Assembly (NCBI GenBank): GCA_003157575.1
Contig: PMKA01000429.1
Coordinates: 1 to 8,821 of the forward strand
Direction: 5' to 3'
DNA from: Opitutia bacterium
GTDB lineage: Bacteria > Verrucomicrobiota > Verrucomicrobiia > Opitutales > Opitutaceae
Length of the DNA stretch: 8,821 bases
Shown here: one piece after another, positions 1-5,501 of the stretch
Layout of the letters: every line of letters begins with the position of its first letter
How positions within the stretch are numbered: position 1 is the first letter of the stretch
Program-made: the position numbers and the translations under genes
Notes under the pieces: model-generated
Told to the model about the DNA's origin: nothing
Seen by the model: only the letters and a program-made list of their open reading frames with translations
Databases searched by the model: none

Positions 1-1
1 G

Positions 2-1510
2 GACAACGTGCTGTTCTCCTGCAATTGCATCCTGAACTACCTGCATTCCAAACTCGAAGGCCGGCACACGGGCGGCCTTGTCGGGCCAATCACATTTGGC
101 GAGATCGCCATGCAGTTGCTCAACCAGACCCTGGTCTATGTTGAGATTGTCGAGGTTGCGCCGGCGGAACCCCGCCGGGCCGACGCCGAGTTGAGCGCCA
201 CGACGCTGCAGCTCTTCGCCGCCCACGCGGAACTCCAGTCCAGTGAACGGCGGTTCCGGGTGTTGAGCGAATCCGTGCCCCTGGGGATTTTTTTGACCGA
301 TGCCGCCGGCAGTGTCATCTACGCAAACCCCGGCTTCCAGAAGATCAGCGGAGTGTCGTCCGAGGACGCCGCAGCCGGCGGATGGATGCGGGGCATTCAT
401 CCTGGCGACCTGCCCGGCGTGATCGCCGCGATGAAGGAAAGCGAACGCGCCGGCATTGATTTTGACCACGAATTCCGCTTCGTGGGCGCCGACGGCAGGA
501 CATGCTGGACCCATGCGCGCGCCGCGGCGCTGCGGTCGGAGACCGGCGAGATCACGGGGCAGGTTGGCACCGTCGAGGATATTACCGGGCGCAGGCTTTC
601 GGAGGCTGAGGTGGATCGGGTGCATCAGGAACTGATCAAGGCCTCCCGCGAGGCCGGGATTGCGGAAGTGGCCAACGATGTGCTGCACAACGTCAAGAAC
701 GTCATCAACAGCATCAACGTTTCCGCCGGCGTCATTGCGCAGCAATTGCGGACATCGAAGGCTTCCAACCTCGCAAAGGTAACGTGCCTGTTGCGCGAAC
801 ACGCTCGCGACCTGGGTCCGTTCATCACCGAGGATCCGAAGGGAAAACTCCTGCCCGGGTATCTCGATCAACTGGCCGATCACCTGGCCGCCGAACGCGC
901 CTCCATCCTTGAGGAACTGCATCAGCTCGAGAAGAACGTGCAGCACGTCAAAGAGATTGTGACGATGGAGCAGGACATGGCCAAGCTGGGCGGTACGAGC
1001 GAGCCGGCGAAGCCGGTGGACTTGATGGAAGATGCCTTGCGCATCAACGCCGCGGGCCTTGCACGCCACGGGATCCAGGTTGTGCGCGAGTACGGCGCCG
1101 ACGTGCCGGAAATCGCCGTGGTGAAGCACAAGGTCCTGCAAATCCTCGTGAACTTCATTCGCAATGCCAAGGAGGCCTGCCAGGCTGCGGATCGACCGGA
1201 TCGAAAAATCATCCTGCGCGTGAGGAGCGGGGGCGAGTTTGTCGACCTCGACGTCGCGGACAACGGCATCGGCATCTCGGCGGAGAATCGGCAGCGCATT
1301 TTCGGGCACGGATTCACCACCAAAAAGGAGGGCCATGGCTTCGGATTGCACAGCGGAGCCCGCGCCGCGCGCGACCTCGGTGGCGCAATCGAGGTCCAGA
1401 GCGACGGACCCGGCGCCGGAGCCACGTTTACGCTCAGGCTCCCGCTGTGCCCGCCCGACCCCGCACGGCCGGCGCAGGATGACAGGGGCCACAGCGTTCC
1501 GACGGACTAG
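2..1510 (+). CDS. PAS-domain sensor histidine kinase with FIST-type N-terminal tail (5' partial)
   Basis: The frame is open from base 2, so the true start lies upstream; the GTG at 8 is only the first possible start codon in view (residues counted from it). Residues 1-48 (FSCN..., GPITFGEI, LLNQTLVYVEI) resemble the end of a FIST_C ligand-sensing domain, by motif resemblance only. About 80-200 is a PAS domain with its C-terminal PAC part (DITGRR). The histidine box is DVLHNVKNVINSINVS with H227, a variant typical of kinases carrying VLHNVGNVLNS rather than the classical HisKA H-E/D box. The ATPase domain shows an N box (NFIRNAKEA, about 382-390), G1 (DNGIGIS, 418-424) and G2 (GHGFGLHSG, 442-450). 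No transmembrane segment is visible, so it is probably cytoplasmic as far as seen. It should autophosphorylate and pass phosphate to a response regulator; the hybrid kinase converging on it is a candidate partner. The TAG stop overlaps the first two bases of the 67-bp repeat. Confidence 0.9.
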   Translation, partial: DNVLFSCNCILNYLHSKLEGRHTGGLVGPITFGEIAMQLLNQTLVYVEIVEVAPAEPRRADAELSATTLQLFAAHAELQSSERRFRVLSESVPLGIFLTDAAGSVIYANPGFQKISGVSSEDAAAGGWMRGIHPGDLPGVIAAMKESERAGIDFDHEFRFVGADGRTCWTHARAAALRSETGEITGQVGTVEDITGRRLSEAEVDRVHQELIKASREAGIAEVANDVLHNVKNVINSINVSAGVIAQQLRTSKASNLAKVTCLLREHARDLGPFITEDPKGKLLPGYLDQLADHLAAERASILEELHQLEKNVQHVKEIVTMEQDMAKLGGTSEPAKPVDLMEDALRINAAGLARHGIQVVREYGADVPEIAVVKHKVLQILVNFIRNAKEACQAADRPDRKIILRVRSGGEFVDLDVADNGIGISAENRQRIFGHGFTTKKEGHGFGLHSGARAARDLGGAIEVQSDGPGAGATFTLRLPLCPPDPARPAQDDRGHSVPTD

Positions 1511-1575
1511 GAACCTGTCGGGCTTCGCCCTCCATGTTCCTTGGCAAATGGCTGGCGCCATTTGGGACGGACTTG
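1509..1575 (+). repeat. 67-bp two-hairpin repeat, copy 1
   Basis: Seen directly: hairpin 1 (1509-1541) has outer arms AGGAAC/GTTCCT and inner arms GGGC/GCCC around a TTC loop, with internal mismatches. After the spacer TGG, hairpin 2 (1545-1564) is a perfect 8-bp stem CAAATGGC/GCCATTTG with loop TGGC, followed by the tail GGACGGACTTG (1565-1575, first base G). A second copy lies inverted at 4499-4565; 56 of 67 positions agree. The element fills the whole gap between two convergent stop codons: it starts inside the TAG of the sensor kinase gene and ends one base before the stop of the hybrid kinase gene. There is no T-run after either hairpin, so it is not a standard intrinsic terminator. It may be a 3'-end RNA structure or a REP-like element. 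Confidence 0.85.
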
Positions 1576-3297
1576 CTATCCGATGTCGAGGCTGCTGCGG
1601 ACGGTTCTTGCCAGGTGCTCGGGATCGAAGGGCTTCTGCACGAAATTGGCGTCTGCGCCGACACCGGCAATGTCGCGGCCATAGCCGCTCATATAGATGA
1701 TCCGCAGACCCGGTTGGCCGGCCCGGAGTTGCGCGGCGAGCTGCGCGCCGGAAACTCCGCCGGGCATGACCAGGTCGGTCAACAGCAGATCAAACTTGCC
1801 TTTCTGCTGCCGGAATAGTTCCAGCGCCGCGGCGCCGCTGGACGCCGCCTGCACCCGATAACCCTTCGCCTCAAGAATCTTGATCGCAAGCGCCCGCACC
1901 GCGGGCTCGTCCTCCACCACGAGGATGGATTCGTTTCCACCGGGCACTGGCGACACGTCATGCAGCCCGCCTGACAGGGCTGCGCCCTCGGACAGGCGCG
2001 GCAGGTGAACCCGGAAGGTCGTCCCTTTGCCAGGATGACTTTCCACTTCGGCCCAGCCGCGGTGTTGTTCGATGATGCCGTGCACCGTTGCCAATCCCAG
2101 GCCGGTGCCCTTGCCGACTTCCTTTGTCGTGAAGAACGGCTCGAAGATGTGCGGCAGATGTTCTTCGGCAATGCCGCTGCCGCTGTCTCGCAGGCTCAAA
2201 CAGATGAAGGTGCCGGGACGGGAGCCCGGGTGAAGGCGTGCCGCGGTCGCGTCGAGCGTCACTTCATCGAGCGCGATCCAGAGTTCACCGCCGTCAGGCA
2301 TTGCGTCGCGAGCATTGACCGCGAGGTTGACCACCACCTGCTCGATCATGCTTGCGTCGCCCTCGACCCAGGCGCCGCCGGGCAGCAGGCGGGTGTGCAG
2401 CATGATTCCTTCGCCGATCAGGCGCTGGAGCATGCGGGCGACGCTCAGGACCACGTCGTCGAGGTCAAGCGGCTTCGTCTGCATCGACCGGCGGCGGCTG
2501 AATGTCAGCAATTGTCCCGTCAGGTTGGCGGCGCGGATCGCGGCCGCCTGAATCTCCTTCACCGATTCAGTCGTCTCGGCGTCCATTGCGGAGGCGCCGA
2601 CCAGCAGGAGTCCGCAGTGCCCCTGGATGACCGTCAGCAGGTTGTTGAAATCGTGCGCAACTCCGCCGGCAAGCTGGCCGATCGCCTCCAGTTTCTGCGC
2701 CTGCACCAGCTGTGCCATCGTCGTCTCCAGCAGGGCCGTCCGTTCCTGCACTTTTGCTTCGAGGTCCTCGATGGTCAGCCGGACCTCCTGCGTAAGCCGC
2801 CATTTCTCGGTCAACGTGGCGGCCAGTTGCTGCACCTCCATCGCGTCAAACGGTTTCTTCAGGATGAGCAGGCGGTCGGAGCAGGCGAGCTTCTTGAATA
2901 TCTCCTGCCATGAATAGTCCGAATAGGCGGTGCATATCACAACCTGGAGGTCGGGCTGGACTCTCCATAACTGAGCCACCGTCTCGATGCCGTCCCAACC
3001 CGGCGGCATCCGCATGTCGACAAAGGCCATTGCATAGGGACGGCCCTCAGCCAGTGCGCGGGAGACGGCCGCGAGGCCTTCCTCCCCCTGGTAGGCGGAA
3101 TCGATCTTGAATTTCAACTCCGGAAGGGCGGGCTCCCCAGCCGGCTGGTCGGTGCCGAATAGGTTCGCGGACAACGCCGCCAATGCCTCCTCGCCACGGT
3201 CCATGCTTCCGAGGATCTTCCTGAAATCCCCATGGATCGCCCGGTTGTCGTCGACGACAAGCACCCGCAGATTCCTGGCAACGATCTCTTCGCCCAT
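1576..3297 (-). CDS. Hybrid histidine kinase, REC-HisKA-HATPase-REC
   Basis: A 573-residue soluble two-component protein. REC1 (about 11-150) has the acidic pair D16/D17, phospho-acceptor D94 in FVDMRMPPGWDG and conserved lysine in LKKPFD (147-148); its HGDFRKIL and CTAYSDYSW signatures mark a recurrent REC subtype. A coiled-coil linker (about 165-205) leads to HisKA with H215 in GGVAHDFNNLL. HATPase_c shows NLAVNARDAM (324-333), DSGSGI (371-376) and GKGTGLGL (395-402). REC2 (about 457-570) has E462/D463, D508 in LLTDLVMPGG and K555 in QKPFD. All phosphorelay residues are present, so it is predicted active. No membrane segment or DNA-binding domain is seen; input probably comes through REC1 from another kinase, plausibly the convergent PAS kinase. 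An in-frame TGA three codons upstream makes this ATG the earliest possible start; no clear Shine-Dalgarno precedes it. The stop directly abuts repeat copy 1. Confidence 0.93.
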   Translation of the reverse strand: MGEEIVARNLRVLVVDDNRAIHGDFRKILGSMDRGEEALAALSANLFGTDQPAGEPALPELKFKIDSAYQGEEGLAAVSRALAEGRPYAMAFVDMRMPPGWDGIETVAQLWRVQPDLQVVICTAYSDYSWQEIFKKLACSDRLLILKKPFDAMEVQQLAATLTEKWRLTQEVRLTIEDLEAKVQERTALLETTMAQLVQAQKLEAIGQLAGGVAHDFNNLLTVIQGHCGLLLVGASAMDAETTESVKEIQAAAIRAANLTGQLLTFSRRRSMQTKPLDLDDVVLSVARMLQRLIGEGIMLHTRLLPGGAWVEGDASMIEQVVVNLAVNARDAMPDGGELWIALDEVTLDATAARLHPGSRPGTFICLSLRDSGSGIAEEHLPHIFEPFFTTKEVGKGTGLGLATVHGIIEQHRGWAEVESHPGKGTTFRVHLPRLSEGAALSGGLHDVSPVPGGNESILVVEDEPAVRALAIKILEAKGYRVQAASSGAAALELFRQQKGKFDLLLTDLVMPGGVSGAQLAAQLRAGQPGLRIIYMSGYGRDIAGVGADANFVQKPFDPEHLARTVRSSLDIG

Positions 3298-3393
3298 GGG
3301 AAGTCATATCACCATGCCGACGTTGGGACTCAACGCGAAACACGCGGCTCTTTCCAGCACGCTGGCGGAACGCAAGCCCGACGGCCTCCTGGG

Positions 3394-3768
3394 TCACGGG
3401 CTGGCGAAAACGGTCTTCGCGCCCGCGATGCTCCAGGCTTTCGCGATCCGCCCGGCCTTCACTTCGTAGATCATCACAAGCTCGACCGTGCCCGTGCCCT
3501 CGGGGAACGTGCGGGTGACCTTCTCATGATCAACGACAGTCGCACCGGCGACGATGCGCTTCAGGAGAACCGCATGAAGATTGGGCTCCTGGAACCGGGC
3601 GGCATACCGCTCGCGCAACTCCGCCGAACCGCTGGCGAGCAGCTTTGACGGATGTTCGAACAGCTGTGCGTCCTCGGCGTAAACCGACAGCAGCGCGTCG
3701 ACATCGCGCGAATTGAACGCATCGAACTGCCGCTGGACGACGCTTTCCGGGTCGGTGGGGTGATTCAT
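3394..3768 (-). CDS. SnoaL-like / NTF2-fold protein
   Basis: A 124-residue protein with the signature of the SnoaL/NTF2-like superfamily: an N-terminal helix pair (VVQRQFDAFNSRDVDALLSV), then YAEDAQLFEHP, a second helix (ELRERYAARF), and three strands ending in IYEVKAGRIAKAWSI. The length is normal for a complete single domain of this fold. Members range from polyketide cyclases to steroid isomerases and many uncharacterised small-molecule-binding proteins, so substrate and reaction cannot be assigned. No signal peptide is visible, so it is probably cytoplasmic. The ATG is chosen because the conserved first helix begins directly after it; only a weak AAAG precedes it. The hybrid kinase gene starts 96 bp downstream on the same strand, so co-transcription is possible but nothing suggests a shared role. 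Confidence 0.85.
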   Translation of the reverse strand: MNHPTDPESVVQRQFDAFNSRDVDALLSVYAEDAQLFEHPSKLLASGSAELRERYAARFQEPNLHAVLLKRIVAGATVVDHEKVTRTFPEGTGTVELVMIYEVKAGRIAKAWSIAGAKTVFASP

Positions 3769-3817
3769 CTTTGTCGCATCAATGTTTGGGTTCGGGGCTC
3801 ATATCCCGGTCCGCCGA

Positions 3818-3932
3818 TCAGCGCCGGTTGAGCGCCAGTTTTACTCCGAAACCGATCAGCCCGAGTCCGATAAGGCGTCTGCCCAGGGCGCTTGCGCGCG
3901 GAGATCGCGCCAACCTGAGCGCGAGCGCGGGA
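3818..3932 (-). pseudogene. Possible 3' remnant of a LysE-family exporter
   Basis: Directly after the ppnP stop, one minus-strand frame reads about 32 codons ending in LGRRLIGLGLIGFGVKLALN, then two arginines and TGA (3818-3820). A basic stretch, a short helix and a terminal glycine-rich membrane segment ending in KLAL is the pattern I associate with the C-terminus of LysE/RhtB amino-acid exporters. Upstream this frame runs into ppnP and shows no further transporter sequence, so at most a last-helix fragment survives. The resemblance is from memory and the stretch is short; it may be chance or a tiny membrane peptide. Confidence 0.3.
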
Positions 3933-4265
3933 TCACCCGGCCAGATAGGAGCAGATGTACTCGCAGATGCCTTCGGGTACCTCGATGATGAACCCGCTCT
4001 TGCCGGGAACATCGAAACTTTGTCCTGCGGCGTAGGTCCGGACCGCGTTCTTGCCGTCGAGCGTCACGCGACAAACCCCGGCGACGATCTCCATGCGCTC
4101 GGGCGCGCCCGTGCCGAAATGGAAGGAACCGGGGTGGATAAGGCCGAGAGTCTTTTTCGTGCCGTCGGGGAACAGCACGGAATGACTGTTTACTTTGCCG
4201 TCGAAATAGATGTTCGCCTTGGTCGTGACGGTGACGCCAGTGAATTGGGTTGGAAAGCTTGGCAT
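3933..4265 (-). CDS. ppnP: Pyrimidine/purine nucleoside phosphorylase (PpnP, DUF1255 cupin)
   Basis: A 110-residue single-domain cupin of the PpnP (YaiE, DUF1255) family. Known family members in E. coli split several nucleosides with phosphate into the free base and ribose-1-phosphate, in the cytoplasm. Family motifs in order: [13 protein letters not shown], the segment [20 protein letters not shown], then [24 protein letters not shown] and the C-terminal YICSYL. E. coli PpnP is slightly shorter (94 residues), and this one matches it along its whole length. The frame stays open 52 codons further upstream, but those residues are arginine-rich, unrelated to the family and lie over the hairpin region, so the ATG at 4265 followed by PSFPTQF is preferred. 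There is no Shine-Dalgarno sequence. It follows the TetR gene and repeat copy 2 on the same strand with a 233-bp gap. Confidence 0.9.
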   Translation of the reverse strand: MPSFPTQFTGVTVTTKANIYFDGKVNSHSVLFPDGTKKTLGLIHPGSFHFGTGAPERMEIVAGVCRVTLDGKNAVRTYAAGQSFDVPGKSGFIIEVPEGICEYICSYLAG

Positions 4266-4329
4266 GATAAAAGGCCGGAAATTTTGACCGACAGGCGCGC
4301 GGAGGCAAGCCGGGGATTTGACCCTGGCG

Positions 4330-4467
4330 TGTCGGGCTTCGCCCTCAAAAACCTCGCGGTCGCGGCGTAAAACCGCCGACCGAACCTCTCCCCGGTCGAA
4401 AAACCGGGTCGGTGCCGGCAAAAAGCGCCTTTCACCGGATTCGAACCCGAGTGTCGCCGCCGCAAAA
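4330..4467. other. Hairpin cluster with phased A-tracts upstream of ppnP
   Basis: This gene-free stretch holds several inverted repeats: GGGC-TTC-GCCC (4334-4344); CGGTCGCGG (4357-4365) with CCG and CGACCG (4373-4382, one bulge); CCCGGT-CGAAAA-ACCGGG (4391-4408); CGGTG/CACCG with inner GGC/GCC (4410-4437); and CACCGG/CCGAGTG with one bulge (4433-4453). Runs of four or five A lie at 4347, 4369, 4399, 4420 and 4464, spaced near whole helical turns. It lies in the 5' region of ppnP and may be a structured leader, bent DNA, or part of an interspersed repeat. No convincing protein is encoded here. Confidence 0.5.
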
Positions 4468-4498
4468 TCAATCTTCAGGTTTCACGCTCTGCTGCGCA

Positions 4499-4565
4499 CA
4501 AGTCCGTCCCAAATGGGGCCAGCCATTTGATTAGGAGCACGGAGGACGAAGTCCGCCGGGCTCCT
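4499..4565 (-). repeat. 67-bp two-hairpin repeat, copy 2
   Basis: Read on the minus strand from 4565: hairpin 1 (4565-4533) has outer arms AGGAGC/GCTCCT, middle CGG/CCG and inner GGAC/GTCC around the loop TTC. The spacer AAT follows, then hairpin 2 (4529-4510) with arms CAAATGG/CCATTTG, and the same tail ending GGACGGACTTG at 4499. Total length and spacing are identical to copy 1. Against copy 1, the last 31 bases differ at one position, the spacer at all three, and hairpin 1 at seven, six of which are paired compensatory changes. It encodes the last codons and the stop of the TetR gene. Confidence 0.85.
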
Positions 4566-5346
4566 GGACGGATTCGGCAACGATGCCCATGGCCCGCGCC
4601 CCGGCCGCCGAAGCCGGGGTTCCCCTCAATCGGGCGGATTCCTCGGGGAAGACCTCGACCCAGATCCGCCGGACCGTCGCGTCGTAATCCCATTCGTGCG
4701 AGAAGGGCCGCCAGCCGTAGCCGTCGCAGAGGAGATTGGTGAGACGATGGTGTGTCACAAAAAGATCGTCGGCCCATTTGTGGATCGGCAGGTCGGTATT
4801 CCAGAGGGCGTAGAGCCCGTGCGAAATCCCCCAGAGGCCAAGGAGAACCTTCTCCGGCGTCAGCCACGCGCCCGCCGGGTGGAGGTCGCCGGAAGCGTAC
4901 GCATCGCGGATGACGCCGAGCAGGACGGCGAAGGCGCGCTCCTGCAAGGATCGCAACTCGGCCTGCCGGGCGGCAGGCAGCCGTTCCCGCACGTGCCGGC
5001 TGTTGATCACAAGCTCGCTCACAAAGTAATCGGGATGCATCCGGTAGACCACCTCGTCGGCCTTGCCGATGGCGATCATGCGCTCGCGGCTGCGGCCCTT
5101 GAAGAGGGCTGCCCGTTCGAAGAGGGCGATGCGCCTGAGCGAGGACTGGCGCGCAAGCGCCGCGAGGACATCCTCCTTCGAGCCAAAATGCTGGTAGATC
5201 GTTCCCTTGGAATAGGCGGTCGCCGCGGCGATCCGCTCCATGGTCAGGCCGGCGACCCCGCGCTTCAACAACAGGCGCCGTCCGATGCCGAGCAACTCGG
5301 CCTCGCGAAGGGCTATTTCCTGCTGTTTGCGGGCCGAGCGCGGCAT
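4531..5346 (-). CDS. TetR/AcrR-family transcriptional regulator of the divergent efflux operon
   Basis: A 271-residue protein, somewhat longer than the usual 190-230. The N-terminal DNA-binding domain (about 12-60) has the TetR helix-turn-helix pattern: LTMERIAAATAYSKGTIYQHF followed by GSKEDVLAALA. The rest is helical and ligand-binding by analogy with the family; its ligand is not recognisable. It is transcribed away from the TolC-adaptor operon, the usual arrangement for a local repressor that is released when it binds a pump substrate. Two related palindromes in the shared promoter region are the likely binding sites; one overlaps its own promoter region (autorepression). The ATG at 5346 fits the domain start; no Shine-Dalgarno is seen. 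The tail VQEPGGLRPPCS is encoded by repeat copy 2, so the original C-terminus has probably been replaced or extended. Confidence 0.92.
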   Translation of the reverse strand: MPRSARKQQEIALREAELLGIGRRLLLKRGVAGLTMERIAAATAYSKGTIYQHFGSKEDVLAALARQSSLRRIALFERAALFKGRSRERMIAIGKADEVVYRMHPDYFVSELVINSRHVRERLPAARQAELRSLQERAFAVLLGVIRDAYASGDLHPAGAWLTPEKVLLGLWGISHGLYALWNTDLPIHKWADDLFVTHHRLTNLLCDGYGWRPFSHEWDYDATVRRIWVEVFPEESARLRGTPASAAGARAMGIVAESVQEPGGLRPPCS

Positions 5347-5365
5347 GGTAGCGGAATGAGACTCT

Positions 5366-5371
5366 ATTATG
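5366..5371 (-). promoter_or_regulatory. Possible -10 box of the TetR gene
   Basis: The minus strand reads CATAAT about 20 bases upstream of the TetR ATG, five of six matches to TATAAT, and overlaps the operator at 5369-5383. No good -35 hexamer is seen at the right distance, so this is tentative. Confidence 0.3.
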
Positions 5372-5383
5372 ACGGTACGTCAA
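5369..5383. promoter_or_regulatory. Putative TetR operator, proximal to the TetR gene
   Basis: ATGACGGTACGTCAA contains the arms TGACG and CGTCA around GTA. It matches the perfect palindrome at 5456-5470 at 12 of 15 positions. It lies 22 bp upstream of the TetR start, where bound protein would block that promoter. It is probably the weaker of the two sites. Confidence 0.65.
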
Positions 5384-5455
5384 AATAAAAACGCCCCGTG
5401 GTTTGCCATATCCAAGAACATACGCCAGATTTCGAATGGCATTTCGCAAAATTTA

Positions 5456-5470
5456 TTGACGGACCGTCAA
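5456..5470. promoter_or_regulatory. Putative TetR operator, proximal to the efflux operon
   Basis: TTGACGGACCGTCAA is a perfect palindrome: TTGACGG and CCGTCAA around one central A. It lies 27 bp upstream of the preferred TolC start and coincides with the best -35 box. Such palindromes in a divergent TetR/efflux promoter region are classical repressor sites. Its centre is 87 bp from that of the related site. Confidence 0.75.
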
Positions 5471-5485
5471 ATGTTGAGGAATGAT
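5456..5485 (+). promoter_or_regulatory. Possible promoter of the TolC-adaptor operon
   Basis: TTGACG at 5456-5461 matches the -35 consensus at five of six bases; AATGAT at 5480-5485 (four of six) follows after 18 bp. The -35 lies inside the perfect palindrome, so repressor binding would exclude RNA polymerase. A transcription start near 5492 would favour the ATG at 5498 and give an almost leaderless mRNA. Confidence 0.4.
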
Positions 5486-5501
5486 GTTCACGCTCCCATG
5501 A
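5481..5501 (+). other. Possible six-codon leader ORF (MMFTLP) overlapping the TolC start
   Basis: GAGGA directly precedes ATGATG; the frame ends in TGA that overlaps the TolC start ATG at 5498 as ATGA. This could couple translation to a start that lacks its own ribosome binding site. It needs a transcription start upstream of 5476, which conflicts with the promoter proposed at 5456-5485. Chance occurrence is possible. Confidence 0.25.

Noticed and set aside
1545..1575. Intrinsic terminator between the convergent kinases
   Set aside because: The hairpins are good, but no T-run follows on either strand. It is described as a repeat with possible 3'-end function instead.
1509..1575. Integron attC site
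   Set aside because: It lacks the RYYYAAC and GTTRRRY core sites in the correct places; no integrase or cassette array is visible.
2005..2913. Plus-strand open frame of 302 codons inside the hybrid kinase gene
   Set aside because: It is antisense to a kinase with all motifs intact; the translation shows no domain.
3354..3365. CCAG-CACG-CTGG inverted repeat between the SnoaL and hybrid kinase genes
   Set aside because: Only 4-5 bp of stem, no T-run and no second copy; expected by chance in this composition.
3771..4370. Plus-strand open frame of 199 codons across ppnP
   Set aside because: It is antisense to ppnP, whose motifs are clear, and has no recognisable domain.
4425..4470. tRNA-like T-loop GGTTCGAATCC on the minus strand
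   Set aside because: The flanking T-stem has two mismatches, and no matching acceptor, D or anticodon arm is found upstream. It is better explained as part of the hairpin cluster.
5369..5497. N-terminal extension of the TolC protein to the ATG at 5369 or 5471
   Set aside because: The added residues lie before a clear signal peptide, and the start at 5369 would place coding sequence over the promoter and both operators.
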